From Arachidicoccus rhizosphaerae (GTDB lineage Bacteria; Bacteroidota; Bacteroidia; Chitinophagales; Chitinophagaceae), in the NCBI RefSeq assembly GCF_900107765.1, contig NZ_FNQY01000003.1, positions 186,001 to 250,000 of the forward strand: a stretch of DNA of 64,000 bases, read 5' to 3'. The position numbers were made by a program, and so were the translations under genes. Shown in pieces: positions 52,869 to 62,084 of the stretch. Each line of letters begins with the position of its first letter. Positions within the stretch are counted from its first letter, which is position 1. Below the pieces are notes generated by a model, which saw only the letters and a list, made by a program, of their open reading frames with translations, did no database searches and had not been told where the DNA came from.

Positions 52869-53489
52869 ATGCTTAAAAAAGGTGTATTTATTATTTTGGC
52901 GCTCGTCGTTTGTATTGCCGCCTGGTTATTTTTTGCCAAATCCGGCAAGAAAGATGTTCAAAATCAAAAAGAAGTTCCCCTTAAAATCAGTAAAAATACA
53001 GACAAACTCAATCAAAGCCTGGACGGCACCTTAGCCATCTACAATGCCTTGCATGACGGACTGGTCCGCTGGGCCCCTTTGGATTCCATCAGTCTGCTGG
53101 CCGGTAGACTTAGCCAACAAACGGCGCAAATCCCTTTTACCGAGGTTAAAGCCGACTCCATCTTGATTCAGACAGCCAAAGACTTCGGACAAAACATTCA
53201 GGACGCCTGTCTGGCTATCACCAAGGATACAGCCATCACCGGACAACGCAGGGATTTCTATACAGCGACGGAAGCCTTATACAACTTGCTTAGAACAGTG
53301 CAATATGATAAAAAAATTATTTATCATATTAAATGCCCCATGGCTTTTAACGGCGATGAAGAAGGGTTTTGGTTAAGTGATTCCACCAAAATCGTAAACC
53401 CTTATTTTGGCACCAAGGATCCTACTTATCATAGCGGCATGATTGGCTGCGGCTCCGTAGAAGATTCTATTGCTTTTGTACATTCTTAA
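52869..53489 (+). CDS. DUF3347 domain protein, possible metal-binding
   Basis: A 206-residue membrane-anchored or exported protein. Seen: an N-terminal hydrophobic anchor (GVFIILALVVCIAAWLFFA, residues about 5-23), a helical body of about 110 residues, and the DUF3347 C-terminus IIYHIKCPMAFNGDEEGFWL followed by SKTIVNPYFG-like sequence and MIGCGSVED. The KCPMAF and GCG cysteines are the family's conserved pair. DUF3347 is usually seen next to copper or heavy-metal efflux genes and may carry metal. Here no efflux gene adjoins, so the role is open. Its own promoter lies 65 bases upstream. Confidence 0.85.
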   Translation: MLKKGVFIILALVVCIAAWLFFAKSGKKDVQNQKEVPLKISKNTDKLNQSLDGTLAIYNALHDGLVRWAPLDSISLLAGRLSQQTAQIPFTEVKADSILIQTAKDFGQNIQDACLAITKDTAITGQRRDFYTATEALYNLLRTVQYDKKIIYHIKCPMAFNGDEEGFWLSDSTKIVNPYFGTKDPTYHSGMIGCGSVEDSIAFVHS

Positions 53490-53577
53490 ATGTTTCTCGC
53501 AGGAATTTCAGGATATCCCGAAGGCAGCCAATTTAATTTTAGGGCTTGCGCATTGAGGGATTTTGAAGGCATAGTTG

Positions 53578-53585
53578 TATTTTTG
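53578..53585 (+). promoter_or_regulatory. -7 element (TATTTTTG) of the thrS promoter
   Basis: Match to TAnnTTTG 64 bases upstream of the thrS ATG (53650). ATTG at 53552-53555 lies at a plausible -33 distance (spacer 22 bases). The predicted message would start about 53590 and include the hairpin at 53606-53627. Confidence 0.5.
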
Positions 53586-53605
53586 AGCACTTTTTCCATC
53601 AAACA

Positions 53606-53627
53606 ATTCCTGGCAATAGCCAGGAAT
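53606..53627 (+). promoter_or_regulatory. Hairpin in the thrS leader
   Basis: ATTCCTGGC (53606-53614) and GCCAGGAAT (53619-53627) form a perfect 9-bp stem with an AATA loop. It starts about 15 bases after the predicted transcript start and ends 22 bases before the thrS ATG. No T tract follows, so it is not a terminator. Its place near the ribosome landing site fits translational control, possibly by ThrRS itself as in E. coli, though the loop does not resemble the tRNA-Thr anticodon. Confidence 0.45.
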
Positions 53628-53649
53628 GTATAATATATTAATAAATATT

Positions 53650-55584
53650 ATGATTCATATTACTTTTCCTGACGGAGCGGTCCGTGAATATGAGGCCGGT
53701 ATCTCAGGACTAGATATTGCAAAATCCATCAGCGAAGGGCTGATGCGTAAGGTACTGGCTGTTGAGCTGGACGGTAAAGTGGTAGATGCCTTCGGAGCCA
53801 TTAACCAGGACGCCCATATTAAATTTCTGACCTGGGACGATAAAGGGGGTAAATCCACCTTCTGGCATTCCTCCGCCCACCTGATGGCTGAAGCGCTGCA
53901 GGAAATCTATCCTGACACTAAATTTGCCATCGGACCACCCATTGAAAAAGGCTTTTACTATGACATTGACCTGGGTGAGCAGAAAATCACCGACGAAGAC
54001 CTAGCGCTCATTGAAAAGAAAATGAAAGAGCATGCGGCTAATAAAGAACGCTTCAGCCGCAAAGAGGTATCTAAGGCTGACGCCATTGCCTATTTCACTG
54101 AAAAACAGGATCCTTATAAACTGGAACTCATAGACGGCCTTGAAGATGGGCAAATTACTTTCTATACCCAGGGAGAATTTACCGATCTGTGCCGGGGACC
54201 GCATATCCCTAATACTGGGTATATCAAGGCGATTAAACTGACCAATATTGCTGGTGCCTACTGGAGAGGAGATGAAAAAAATAAAATGCTGACCCGTATT
54301 TATGGGGTTACTTTTCCGGCTAAAAAGGACCTGGATGATTACCTGACCTTTCTGGAAGAAGCCAAAAAACGGGATCATCGTAAACTCGGTAAGGAGCTGG
54401 AACTCTTTGCCTTCTCAGAAAAAGTGGGAGCGGGGCTGCCGCTGTGGCTACCCAATGGTGCCATGCTCAGGGAAAGACTGCAGCAATTTTTACAAAAAGC
54501 GCAGATTGAGAGCGGCTATTTACCGGTTATCACCCCACATATTGGTAATATCAATCTGTATAAGACATCCGGTCATTACGAAAAATACGGTAAAGACAGT
54601 TTTCAGCCCATTAAAACCCCACATGAGGGTGAGGAGTTCCTGTTAAAACCGATGAACTGCCCGCACCACTGTGAAATTTATAAAACGTCTCCGAAGTCGT
54701 ATAAAGACCTGCCGGTGCGTTTTGCAGAATTCGGGACCGTTTACCGCTACGAACAGGCAGGGGAGCTGCATGGCCTGACCAGGGTGCGCGGCTTTACCCA
54801 GGACGACGCCCATCTGTTCTGCCGCCCGGATCAGGTTAAAGATGAGTTTAAAAAAGTGATTGATCTGGTCCTATATGTATTTAAATCCCTTGGATTTAAT
54901 GAATATACGGCGCAGGTCTCATTGCGTGATCAGAACGACCGCAGCAAATATATTGGTAGCGAATCCAACTGGGACATCGCTGAAGAAGCCATTAAGGAGG
55001 CTGCAGCGGAGAAAGGTCTTCCTACCATTGTCGAATATGGCGAAGCGGCTTTCTATGGCCCCAAGCTGGATTTTATGGTAAAGGACGCCCTGGGGAGATC
55101 CTGGCAGCTGGGTACCATACAGGTAGACTATAACCTGCCGGAACGTTTTGAGCTGGAGTATATTGACAGCGATAATACCCGCAAAAGACCGGTAATGATT
55201 CATAGAGCACCCTTTGGCTCCATGGAAAGATTCGTTGCCGTTTTACTGGAAAACTGCGCCGGAAAACTGCCTTTATGGTTGGTGCCGACACAGGTGAAAA
55301 TTCTGCCTGTCTCTGATAAATACAATGACTACGCCAAGGAGGTGGAAAAGACTTTAAAGGCAGCAGATGTCCGCGTTTTGATTGATGAGCGTAGCGAAAA
55401 AGTGGGTCGTAAGATCCGCGACACAGAACTGGCCAAGATCCCTTATATGCTGATCGTCGGCGAAAAGGATGTAGAGGCAAAAACAGTGAGCGTACGTAAA
55501 CAATCCGCAGGAGAGTTAGGTGCCATGCAGGTTTCCGATTTCATACAACTCATTGAAAAAGAAGTAAAAGAAAAGACTAGCTAA
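53650..55584 (+). CDS. thrS: Threonyl-tRNA synthetase
   Basis: A 644-residue class II synthetase. Seen: the TGS domain at the N-terminus ([20 protein letters not shown]), the editing domain with [16 protein letters not shown] and the [16 protein letters not shown] metal-like block. The catalytic core has [20 protein letters not shown] with the zinc-binding Cys, [33 protein letters not shown] and [16 protein letters not shown]. The C-terminal anticodon domain has [14 protein letters not shown] and [23 protein letters not shown] 53650 is preferred over a start 24 bases upstream. A terminator follows, and infC, rpmI and rplT, often downstream of thrS in other bacteria, are absent. Confidence 0.97.
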   Translation: MIHITFPDGAVREYEAGISGLDIAKSISEGLMRKVLAVELDGKVVDAFGAINQDAHIKFLTWDDKGGKSTFWHSSAHLMAEALQEIYPDTKFAIGPPIEKGFYYDIDLGEQKITDEDLALIEKKMKEHAANKERFSRKEVSKADAIAYFTEKQDPYKLELIDGLEDGQITFYTQGEFTDLCRGPHIPNTGYIKAIKLTNIAGAYWRGDEKNKMLTRIYGVTFPAKKDLDDYLTFLEEAKKRDHRKLGKELELFAFSEKVGAGLPLWLPNGAMLRERLQQFLQKAQIESGYLPVITPHIGNINLYKTSGHYEKYGKDSFQPIKTPHEGEEFLLKPMNCPHHCEIYKTSPKSYKDLPVRFAEFGTVYRYEQAGELHGLTRVRGFTQDDAHLFCRPDQVKDEFKKVIDLVLYVFKSLGFNEYTAQVSLRDQNDRSKYIGSESNWDIAEEAIKEAAAEKGLPTIVEYGEAAFYGPKLDFMVKDALGRSWQLGTIQVDYNLPERFELEYIDSDNTRKRPVMIHRAPFGSMERFVAVLLENCAGKLPLWLVPTQVKILPVSDKYNDYAKEVEKTLKAADVRVLIDERSEKVGRKIRDTELAKIPYMLIVGEKDVEAKTVSVRKQSAGELGAMQVSDFIQLIEKEVKEKTS

Positions 55585-55649
55585 AATTTAACTTCAGGTA
55601 AGATTACCGGTTAATTTTGCGCTGTTTTTTTTCGCAAATAATAGTAAAG

Positions 55650-55693
55650 ACGTCAGGGCTGGCTAAGATGCCTTAGCAGCCCTGGCGTTTTTT
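55650..55693 (+). terminator. Intrinsic terminator after thrS
   Basis: A GC-rich stem of about 17 bp with one bulge and one wobble (arms 55650-55667 and 55672-55688) leads into TTTTTT (55688-55693), 66 bases after the thrS stop. Confidence 0.87.
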
Positions 55694-55715
55694 CATGGCC
55701 AGACGAGGCCGCATT

Positions 55716-55754
55716 AAAAGAGCCGCCCGGTCTTAAAATCCGGACGGCTCTTTT
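55716..55754. terminator. Bidirectional terminator between thrS and DUF4954
   Basis: AAAAGAGCCGCCCGG (55716-55730) pairs with CCGGACGGCTCTTTT (55740-55754) with one mismatch and a 9-base loop. T tracts follow on both strands, so it can stop both the thrS transcript and the minus-strand DUF4954 transcript, whose gene ends at 55784. Confidence 0.85.
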
Positions 55755-55783
55755 ATTTATCTCTGAATATTTCCCCTGAAATG

Positions 55784-57994
55784 CTACACAAAACGACTCA
55801 GCTGCTCTGTAAGTTTTTTCAGCGTCTTTTTCTGATCCTTGATAAAACTGTTATCAGAAAACTTACCTACGACTGCTTCCATCTCTTTTTCATTCTCATA
55901 CATCATCTTTCGGTAGGCATTGGTATAATCCTTTTTCCGGGAGATAACGATCTGATCCACCATCCACTTTTGAATCCGAAGATAATCCTCGGCCAGACCG
56001 GTAAGCTGGTCTTTGCTGAGCGTTGCCGGATTCAGGGCTAACACCTCGCTTAAGACGGCCAGCGCATCGGTTCTTTTTTGTTCTTCATATTTATCTCCCT
56101 GCGTTTTATAAAACTCATGGAGCTGATCCCAGCTCTGGATCTTACGGTTACGGACCCTGTCTTTTAAAGTTTCTACATTTTTTTCTAAAATCAACTGTCC
56201 GCCCACATTAAGCCATGGCTGTCTTTTGGGACTGGTCGGTAAATTTTCCAGTAATCCTTTCAGGTGTTTAACTTCATTCAACCTTTGTTCGGAAAATAAG
56301 GCCTGATAACCATAAAGACGAACCATATCATTATAACAGCGGTACGCATGCCGCACTTTAATGATTTCTACATTCCTTTTGCTATTTTCAATACCGCTGG
56401 CAAGGATGGTCAGCGATTCTACAGGCGAATCAGGATCTGAAAGGAGTTCCTTCCCTTTCTGAATTAAGGTATCCAGGTCAGGCTCTTTAAAAGGCTGGCC
56501 CTGAGGCGACTGGCTCTTAAAATAAGCCAGACCCGTGTATTTTTCCAAAAGTCGGATGGATTCCATCATTTCCCAGATCGTATCCGGTGCCAGGAAATCA
56601 AATTCCAGATGCTGGGCCTTTTCTTTACGCTGATCCCGATCGCCATATTTCCATGCATTTCTTTTCAGTGCATACATATTATACATAAACCAATAGCCTG
56701 GCATGATAACCAGCGCATTGGTGATGGGATGAATACTGATTAAAGAAAAAGGGAAAGGAATATTCAGCTCATAATTATAATCTCCCTTGGCTAGCATCGT
56801 AAAGCTTGCGAACTTACAATTATGCTTTAAGGAGACACATAAGGCCGGCCAGAAGCCTCTACCCGCTACAATCTCACCATCAGCTCCCCTGGAGTTGTGA
56901 TTGGAACCAATGGTGGCTCCCGCTGGAATATTGCTTTGCCCCATGACGGTAGCCGCGCATAAAAAGGAGTTATTATGGTGCTGTTCATGCCCCGGGAAAA
57001 TCAGGGAGTTAAGGACCTCACAGCAAGAGATCGTGGCATTACTCCCCAGATAGGAGTTAATGAGACGGGCGCCATATTTTAACTGCGTATGGGAGGCGGT
57101 CACAAAGCGGACGGCTTTCACCCCATAGAAGATACGACTGCCATAGCCTACGCTTCCGTTGACGAGCTCACAGCCTTCCCCGATCTGAGTTCTCCCTTCC
57201 TCTCCGGAATTAATGGTCAGGTTTTTCAGTTTATTGGCTCCTTTAATATAGGCATCGGATCCAATCCAGACGTCCTTAATAATATTGGAGTTCTTAATGA
57301 CGGTTCTGTCTCCGATTTTTCCATAAAAGCCCCGGGCAGTTTTAAATTCAGTTTCCGTGAGTTGTTTAAAGCCTTCCAATAAGGCCTCATCATCACGGTA
57401 TTTGCTCCACAGCCAGGCATCCCCCGGTAACATGCCGTTAAATGGAAGTATCTTTCTGCCTCCGTTTTCATTACAGAGCTCCAGCCAGATCCTTACAGAT
57501 TCCTGTTCGCCTTCTTTAATAATACCATTACCAAATTTACAGATATCTGTCGTCTGGATTTCATTGATATTAGTCAGAATGACTTCCTGACCGATTATAT
57601 AATGGGAGAGATAATGAACGTTGTTGATGACACTGTTATCACCAATATCGCTGGAGATAATCGTTGAATCATATAACCCAACGGCCACTTTGAGATCACT
57701 GAAACTTAAGAAGAATGGTTCCAGCTTGCCAATACGTACCAGCCCGTAAAACTTGCAGTTCTTAACAAGCTCAGGATTAAAGTTGTCAGAAACGAGGATA
57801 TTATTCCAGTTATCACTGGTATTTCTGTTCCTCACCAGCACTTCAATCTCAAAGGCGGAGAGCTGACGATATTTTGTACCATTTCTGTTTTGAAGGTTGC
57901 GTAGATAATACTCATCCTTTCCTTTTGGCAGGTATTGTTTCTTTATAAAATCATACCCTAGAGAATCCAGGGGTAATCGGGTAATATTATTCAT
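55784..57994 (-). CDS. DUF4954 protein with left-handed beta-helix repeats
   Basis: A 736-residue cytoplasmic protein. Seen: a long region of hexapeptide-like repeats typical of left-handed beta helices (for example TINSGEEGRTQIGEGCELVN, SRIFYGVKAVRFVTASHTQL and NATISCCEVLNSLIFPGHEQ), then AGATIGSNHNSRGADGEIVA and a helical C-terminal third with Lys/Glu-rich segments. DUF4954 is a Bacteroidota/Spirochaete family with an unknown activity; the fold is that of UDP-sugar acyl- and nucleotidyltransferases. ATG 57994 is preferred over the TTG at 58072. It lies 186 bases downstream of glmS on the same strand, with a hairpin in the gap. Confidence 0.87.
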   Translation of the reverse strand: MNNITRLPLDSLGYDFIKKQYLPKGKDEYYLRNLQNRNGTKYRQLSAFEIEVLVRNRNTSDNWNNILVSDNFNPELVKNCKFYGLVRIGKLEPFFLSFSDLKVAVGLYDSTIISSDIGDNSVINNVHYLSHYIIGQEVILTNINEIQTTDICKFGNGIIKEGEQESVRIWLELCNENGGRKILPFNGMLPGDAWLWSKYRDDEALLEGFKQLTETEFKTARGFYGKIGDRTVIKNSNIIKDVWIGSDAYIKGANKLKNLTINSGEEGRTQIGEGCELVNGSVGYGSRIFYGVKAVRFVTASHTQLKYGARLINSYLGSNATISCCEVLNSLIFPGHEQHHNNSFLCAATVMGQSNIPAGATIGSNHNSRGADGEIVAGRGFWPALCVSLKHNCKFASFTMLAKGDYNYELNIPFPFSLISIHPITNALVIMPGYWFMYNMYALKRNAWKYGDRDQRKEKAQHLEFDFLAPDTIWEMMESIRLLEKYTGLAYFKSQSPQGQPFKEPDLDTLIQKGKELLSDPDSPVESLTILASGIENSKRNVEIIKVRHAYRCYNDMVRLYGYQALFSEQRLNEVKHLKGLLENLPTSPKRQPWLNVGGQLILEKNVETLKDRVRNRKIQSWDQLHEFYKTQGDKYEEQKRTDALAVLSEVLALNPATLSKDQLTGLAEDYLRIQKWMVDQIVISRKKDYTNAYRKMMYENEKEMEAVVGKFSDNSFIKDQKKTLKKLTEQLSRFV

Positions 57995-58105
57995 CTGGTG
58001 CAGGTTTATGTTAGAAAATCCGGAGAGATAACCCAGGTAACGGGCAAATCTGCTTCCTAAAAGATAAAGCAAACAGATTTAGCGATCAATCGGGTTAAGA
58101 TTAAT

Positions 58106-58135
58106 TCCCTGGCTGGCCCAGCAGCCAGCCAGGGA
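58106..58135 (-). terminator. Probable terminator after glmS
   Basis: TCCCTGGCTGGC (58106-58117) and GCCAGCCAGGGA (58124-58135) form a perfect 12-bp GC-rich stem with a 6-base loop. It lies 45 bases after the glmS stop on the minus strand. The sequence after it on that strand (AATTAATCTTAACC) is AT-rich but has no continuous T tract, so termination may be incomplete. Confidence 0.6.
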
Positions 58136-58180
58136 TAATCCTGATATTTTTGTTGGACAGATAGAATTTGATGTTACGAC

Positions 58181-60016
58181 TTATTCCACCGTCACAGATT
58201 TTGCCAGATTTCTTGGCATATCCACATTACATCCTCTGGCAATACCAATATGGTAGGAGAGTAGCTGTAAGGGTATTACATTTAAAATAGGCGCAATAAT
58301 TTCATCAGCCTCAGGAATCGTAATGACGCTGTCTGCGATGGCCGGTGTCACCAGATCTCCTTCGTTAATGACTGCAATGACCTGGCCTTTTCTCGCTTTA
58401 ATTTCCTGCATATTGCTGACAATCTTTTCATGGTAGACATCCTTAGTGGCCACAAAGATGACCGGAAGATTTTCATCCACCAGCGCAATCGGACCGTGCT
58501 TCATTTCTGCTGCAGGATAGCCTTCTGCATGGATATATGAGATCTCCTTTAACTTCAAGGCTCCTTCCAGTGCAATAGGGAAATTATAACCTCTTCCTAA
58601 AAACAAGGCATCGGAACTATCTTTCAGACTTTCTGCAATCTTTTTGATAGACTCATTTTGTTCCAGGATTTTTTCTACCTTACCAGGCACGAGGGCCAGC
58701 TCAGAACAAAGTTCCTTGAAACGTTCTTCAGTAATTGTTTGACGATGACGGGCAATTTTAAAGGCCACAAGCATGAGTGCCGCCAATTGTCCTGTAAAAG
58801 CCTTGGTACTGGCCACACCGATTTCCGGGCCAGAGTGGGTATAGGCTCCTGTCTGAGAAATCCGGGAAATGGAAGAGCCTACCACATTGACTATGCCCAT
58901 GATTATGGCGCCCTGCTCCTTAGCCTTTTCAATGGCTACAATAGTATCCGCGGTCTCACCACTTTGTGAAATGGCGATAATCATATCTCCGTTATGCACA
59001 ATCGGATTGCGGTAACGGAACTCAGAAGCGTATTCAACTTCCACTGGGATCCTGCAAGTCTCTTCAATAATATATTCTGCCACAAGGCCGGCATGCCAGC
59101 TGGTGCCGCAGGCAATAATAATAATACGGTTGGCACGAGAGATTTCTTCCAGATAATTTTCAATACCACTGACCTGAATAGTACCTTTCTCCGCATTGAG
59201 TCTGCCTCTCAGGCAATCTAAAATGGTTTTGGGCTGTTCAAAGATTTCCTTAAGCATAAAATGATCATAACCGCCCTTTTCAATAGTATCCAGTTCAAGG
59301 TCTAACTTGGTGATAAATGGCGTTTGCTTTTCATTACCCAGATTCTTCAAAATCAGTTCATCGGGTTTAACGATGGCAATCTCATAATCATTGACATACA
59401 CCACTTCCTTTGTATATTCCACAATAGGAGTCGCATCAGAGGCCAGGAAATGCTCATTTTTACCAATACCGATTACCAGCGGACTGCCTTTTCTGGCCGC
59501 AATGATGGTATCCGGATTTTTCGTTTCAATCAATAAGATACAATAGGCACCTACCACTCTTTTAAGCGCAATACGCAGGGCTTCTTCTAAATTACCTCCA
59601 TTATTTTTATAGATATCTTCAATAAAATTCAGCAGTACTTCTGTATCCGTATCGCTTTTGAAACGATATCCTTTCTGAAGTAAATCTGCCTTTAAGGATG
59701 CATAGTTTTCTATAATCCCATTATGAATCATGGCCAGTTCACCACTGCCAGATAAATGTGGGTGTGCATTTGCATCACTGGGTTCACCATGGGTGGCCCA
59801 TCTGGTATGGCCGATAGCGGTCGTGCCTTCCAGTGATTTGCCGATGGTATAATTTTCCAGGTCTGCTACTTTTCCCTGTTTTTTATACAGCTTAATACCT
59901 CCGTTTAGCAGTGCGATACCCGCACTGTCATAACCGCGGTATTCAAGACGCTTTAGTCCTTTGATGACAACAGGATATGCCTGTCTGGACCCTACGTAAC
60001 CTACAATTCCACACAT
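58181..60016 (-). CDS. glmS: Glutamine-fructose-6-phosphate aminotransferase (isomerizing)
   Basis: A 611-residue enzyme making glucosamine-6-phosphate, the entry to peptidoglycan and lipid A amino sugars. Seen: the N-terminal glutaminase with catalytic Cys2 (MCGIVGYVGSRQAYP), LKRLEYRGYDSAGIALL, GHTRWATHGEPSDANAHPH and TDTEVLLNFIEDIYKNNGG. Two SIS sugar-isomerase domains follow (IACGTSWHAGLVAEYIIEE, IAISQSGETADTIVA, GVASTKAFTGQLAA and GRGYNFPIALEGALKLKEIS), and the C-terminal PRNLAKSVTVE tail. All catalytic positions present. Upstream TACATTTG (60048-60055, minus) is a probable -7 element. No ribozyme-type leader is visible, consistent with its absence in this phylum. Confidence 0.98.
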   Translation of the reverse strand: MCGIVGYVGSRQAYPVVIKGLKRLEYRGYDSAGIALLNGGIKLYKKQGKVADLENYTIGKSLEGTTAIGHTRWATHGEPSDANAHPHLSGSGELAMIHNGIIENYASLKADLLQKGYRFKSDTDTEVLLNFIEDIYKNNGGNLEEALRIALKRVVGAYCILLIETKNPDTIIAARKGSPLVIGIGKNEHFLASDATPIVEYTKEVVYVNDYEIAIVKPDELILKNLGNEKQTPFITKLDLELDTIEKGGYDHFMLKEIFEQPKTILDCLRGRLNAEKGTIQVSGIENYLEEISRANRIIIIACGTSWHAGLVAEYIIEETCRIPVEVEYASEFRYRNPIVHNGDMIIAISQSGETADTIVAIEKAKEQGAIIMGIVNVVGSSISRISQTGAYTHSGPEIGVASTKAFTGQLAALMLVAFKIARHRQTITEERFKELCSELALVPGKVEKILEQNESIKKIAESLKDSSDALFLGRGYNFPIALEGALKLKEISYIHAEGYPAAEMKHGPIALVDENLPVIFVATKDVYHEKIVSNMQEIKARKGQVIAVINEGDLVTPAIADSVITIPEADEIIAPILNVIPLQLLSYHIGIARGCNVDMPRNLAKSVTVE

Positions 60017-60047
60017 AAATAATATCTTTTAGTAGTTTAATGGAATG

Positions 60048-60055
60048 CAAATGTA
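60048..60055 (-). promoter_or_regulatory. -7 element (TACATTTG on minus strand) of the glmS promoter
   Basis: Exact match to TAnnTTTG read on the minus strand, 31 bases upstream of the glmS ATG (60016). No good -33 TTTG on that strand at the usual distance. Confidence 0.5.
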
Positions 60056-60237
60056 ACTGAAATCAATCGTTTGCGTGAAAAATCCTATATTAAATATCAG
60101 TGTTTTTTGGATAACAATTATTTGTTATCTGAGAAAAAATCGCCGAAAATCAATCAGGAAAGTTTTGATCCTTGCTAACTTAAAAACCAGTAAATCAATT
60201 ATTTCAGACATTAACACCTATCATTATTTGCTGGTGG

Positions 60238-61866
60238 CTACTTCAACAAAAAACAAGCAGAAGGTTGATTAAGATTGTTAAATAATTTCCTAAATTTTTG
60301 CAAACAATAGTTCGTATTCAATACCATAATATTTTGATTGGCATGGGAATAGGAGCCCCAATTGATATTTTGAACAATTCCTGGCCGTCCGGTCCTTATA
60401 AAATTTACCCAATAACGATGAACAACCTGGGCGAAGGCCTTGTCTTTTGCGTTCATATGATCTCTTGCCTGATCATACCAGACATAACGCAGTTCGGATG
60501 CGTGATGGGCCGGCGGATATGTAAACCGGTACATCCAGACAGATCGTCCGGCTATGGACAGGGTATCAGCCAGGCGGCTGGCATGCATTTGATACATGTA
60601 TTGGGATAATACGGCGGCCACGGCCAGGCTATCAGCAGCAGATCCGGGCTTTAATCCCCGCCGGGCTTTTCGGATATCTGACAGGCAATAAGGATAATTT
60701 ATGCCAAACCAATCATATATGACTGTGGAGTCCGGATGATATAGTCTTTTATCCATATCCATAAAAATCTTACTCTCATTTTCATTAGCGCCAATCAGAT
60801 AATGGACCATATTGCGGCCTTGTTTTTTGACATATAAATAAGGATTCCCCTGGATCACCTGCCCATCCATCACGGGACCAAAATAATTAGTGCCCTGCGC
60901 GCCGCCCAGAACTTCCGCTTCGGCCTGAATCAATTTTTGCGTGGAAATATTGAACAGCTCCCTGGGGTCTGTAATACCTAACTTGTCCATTACCCGGCCG
61001 CGAATCCTTTTAGCAGTTATCGAGTCCCGGATACACTGAAAACCTCCGCTCTCTAAAATAATCCCTGAATAGAGACCTTCAGCCCTTGGAGTGGCTATTA
61101 AAGCACTGGTTAATTTAGCGCCGGCAGATTCTCCCATCACTGTCACTTTAGATGGATCACCTCCGAATCTGGCTATATTGGACCGGATCCATTTTAATGC
61201 CTGAATCACATCCAGGAGTCCATTATTGCCCGAGCTCTTATATTGGGGTCCCAGATCACCCATATACATAAAACCAAAGACCCCTAAGCGGTAATTAAGC
61301 GTGATGGTTACAATCGAATCCTGATCAGAAAAGGCATTCCCGTTCATGCCATCGCCTGAACCAGAAACCATGGAGCCGCCATGGACCCAGACAAGGACCG
61401 GCATCTTTGCTTTAGGTGCCAAGGAAGGTGTATATACATTTAAAAACAGGCCATCTTCACTGCCCCTGAGCGGCGCCTGACCGGATCCGGGCTGGGCTGA
61501 CTCGGACCTGAAACCCATACAGTCTAATGTATCGGTCCAGTTATCATGCGCTACCGGTGCTTTGAATCTGGCTGCCCCGGTTCTGGGCGCACTATAAGGG
61601 ATTCCCATAAAAACATAGCTACGCTGTTTGTAAATACCTTTTATATATCCGTTTAAGGTTTTAACTGCAGGTGTAGGAGGCGGCGGCCGTTTTATCCGGA
61701 CTTTTGACATACTGCTAACCTTATATGAGTATACCTTCTGAGCCCGCAGTCCGTTCAGAACAGGCATGATTACAAAAATCAACATGCCCATTACCGCTAT
61801 AGATAAACCGGACAGCTCAACGGTTTTAGGTTCCTGAGTCCGCCTGTTATGCTTTCGTAGAATCAT
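60238..61866 (-). CDS. Type-B carboxylesterase (secreted or membrane-anchored)
   Basis: A 542-residue alpha/beta-hydrolase of the cholinesterase-like family. Seen: an N-terminal hydrophobic segment (LSIAVMGMLIFVIMPVLNGL, about residues 21-40) after a basic start, likely a signal or anchor. A Pro-rich patch (RPPPPTPAVK) follows. The body has GIPYSAPRTGAARF, SEDGLFLNVYTPSLA, VWVHGGSMVSGSGDG and the nucleophile elbow GESAGA with Ser248. A probable catalytic His lies in AHHASELRYVW. The usual Cys of the EDC motif is Gly here (SEDG). Members cleave esters of varied kinds; substrate unassigned. Divergent from the MutS-like gene. Confidence 0.9.
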   Translation of the reverse strand: MILRKHNRRTQEPKTVELSGLSIAVMGMLIFVIMPVLNGLRAQKVYSYKVSSMSKVRIKRPPPPTPAVKTLNGYIKGIYKQRSYVFMGIPYSAPRTGAARFKAPVAHDNWTDTLDCMGFRSESAQPGSGQAPLRGSEDGLFLNVYTPSLAPKAKMPVLVWVHGGSMVSGSGDGMNGNAFSDQDSIVTITLNYRLGVFGFMYMGDLGPQYKSSGNNGLLDVIQALKWIRSNIARFGGDPSKVTVMGESAGAKLTSALIATPRAEGLYSGIILESGGFQCIRDSITAKRIRGRVMDKLGITDPRELFNISTQKLIQAEAEVLGGAQGTNYFGPVMDGQVIQGNPYLYVKKQGRNMVHYLIGANENESKIFMDMDKRLYHPDSTVIYDWFGINYPYCLSDIRKARRGLKPGSAADSLAVAAVLSQYMYQMHASRLADTLSIAGRSVWMYRFTYPPAHHASELRYVWYDQARDHMNAKDKAFAQVVHRYWVNFIRTGRPGIVQNINWGSYSHANQNIMVLNTNYCLQKFRKLFNNLNQPSACFLLK

Positions 61867-62084
61867 TAAAGTAGAAGTTTATAATTGATCAATCAGCTTT
61901 AAAGATAAAAAACTCTCCCCAACCCAGTATAATGGCCCCCGGCATTAACAAGCTTGTGCAAATTGAGCCTTGGAATCTGGTAAATCTGCCAGGGAATGCC
62001 TTTCTTTGTAAAAGACAGCTTAACTTCATCCCAAAAGCAACAGACAAGCATTTTTATTAACCCTGGCTAGACCACAATAAAGTT

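Noticed and set aside
53606-53627. thrS leader hairpin as a T-box or terminator-type attenuator
   Set aside because: No T tract, no T-box consensus, and too short for specifier loop and antiterminator. Kept only as a possible translational control element.
60017-60074. glmS ribozyme upstream of glmS
   Set aside because: The gap lacks the required pseudoknot sequence and is too short. The ribozyme is known from Firmicutes, not this phylum.
60075-60272. 65-codon frame between glmS and the esterase
   Set aside because: Very AT-rich, Lys/Asn/Ile-heavy composition as expected for random intergenic DNA; overlaps the end of the esterase gene.
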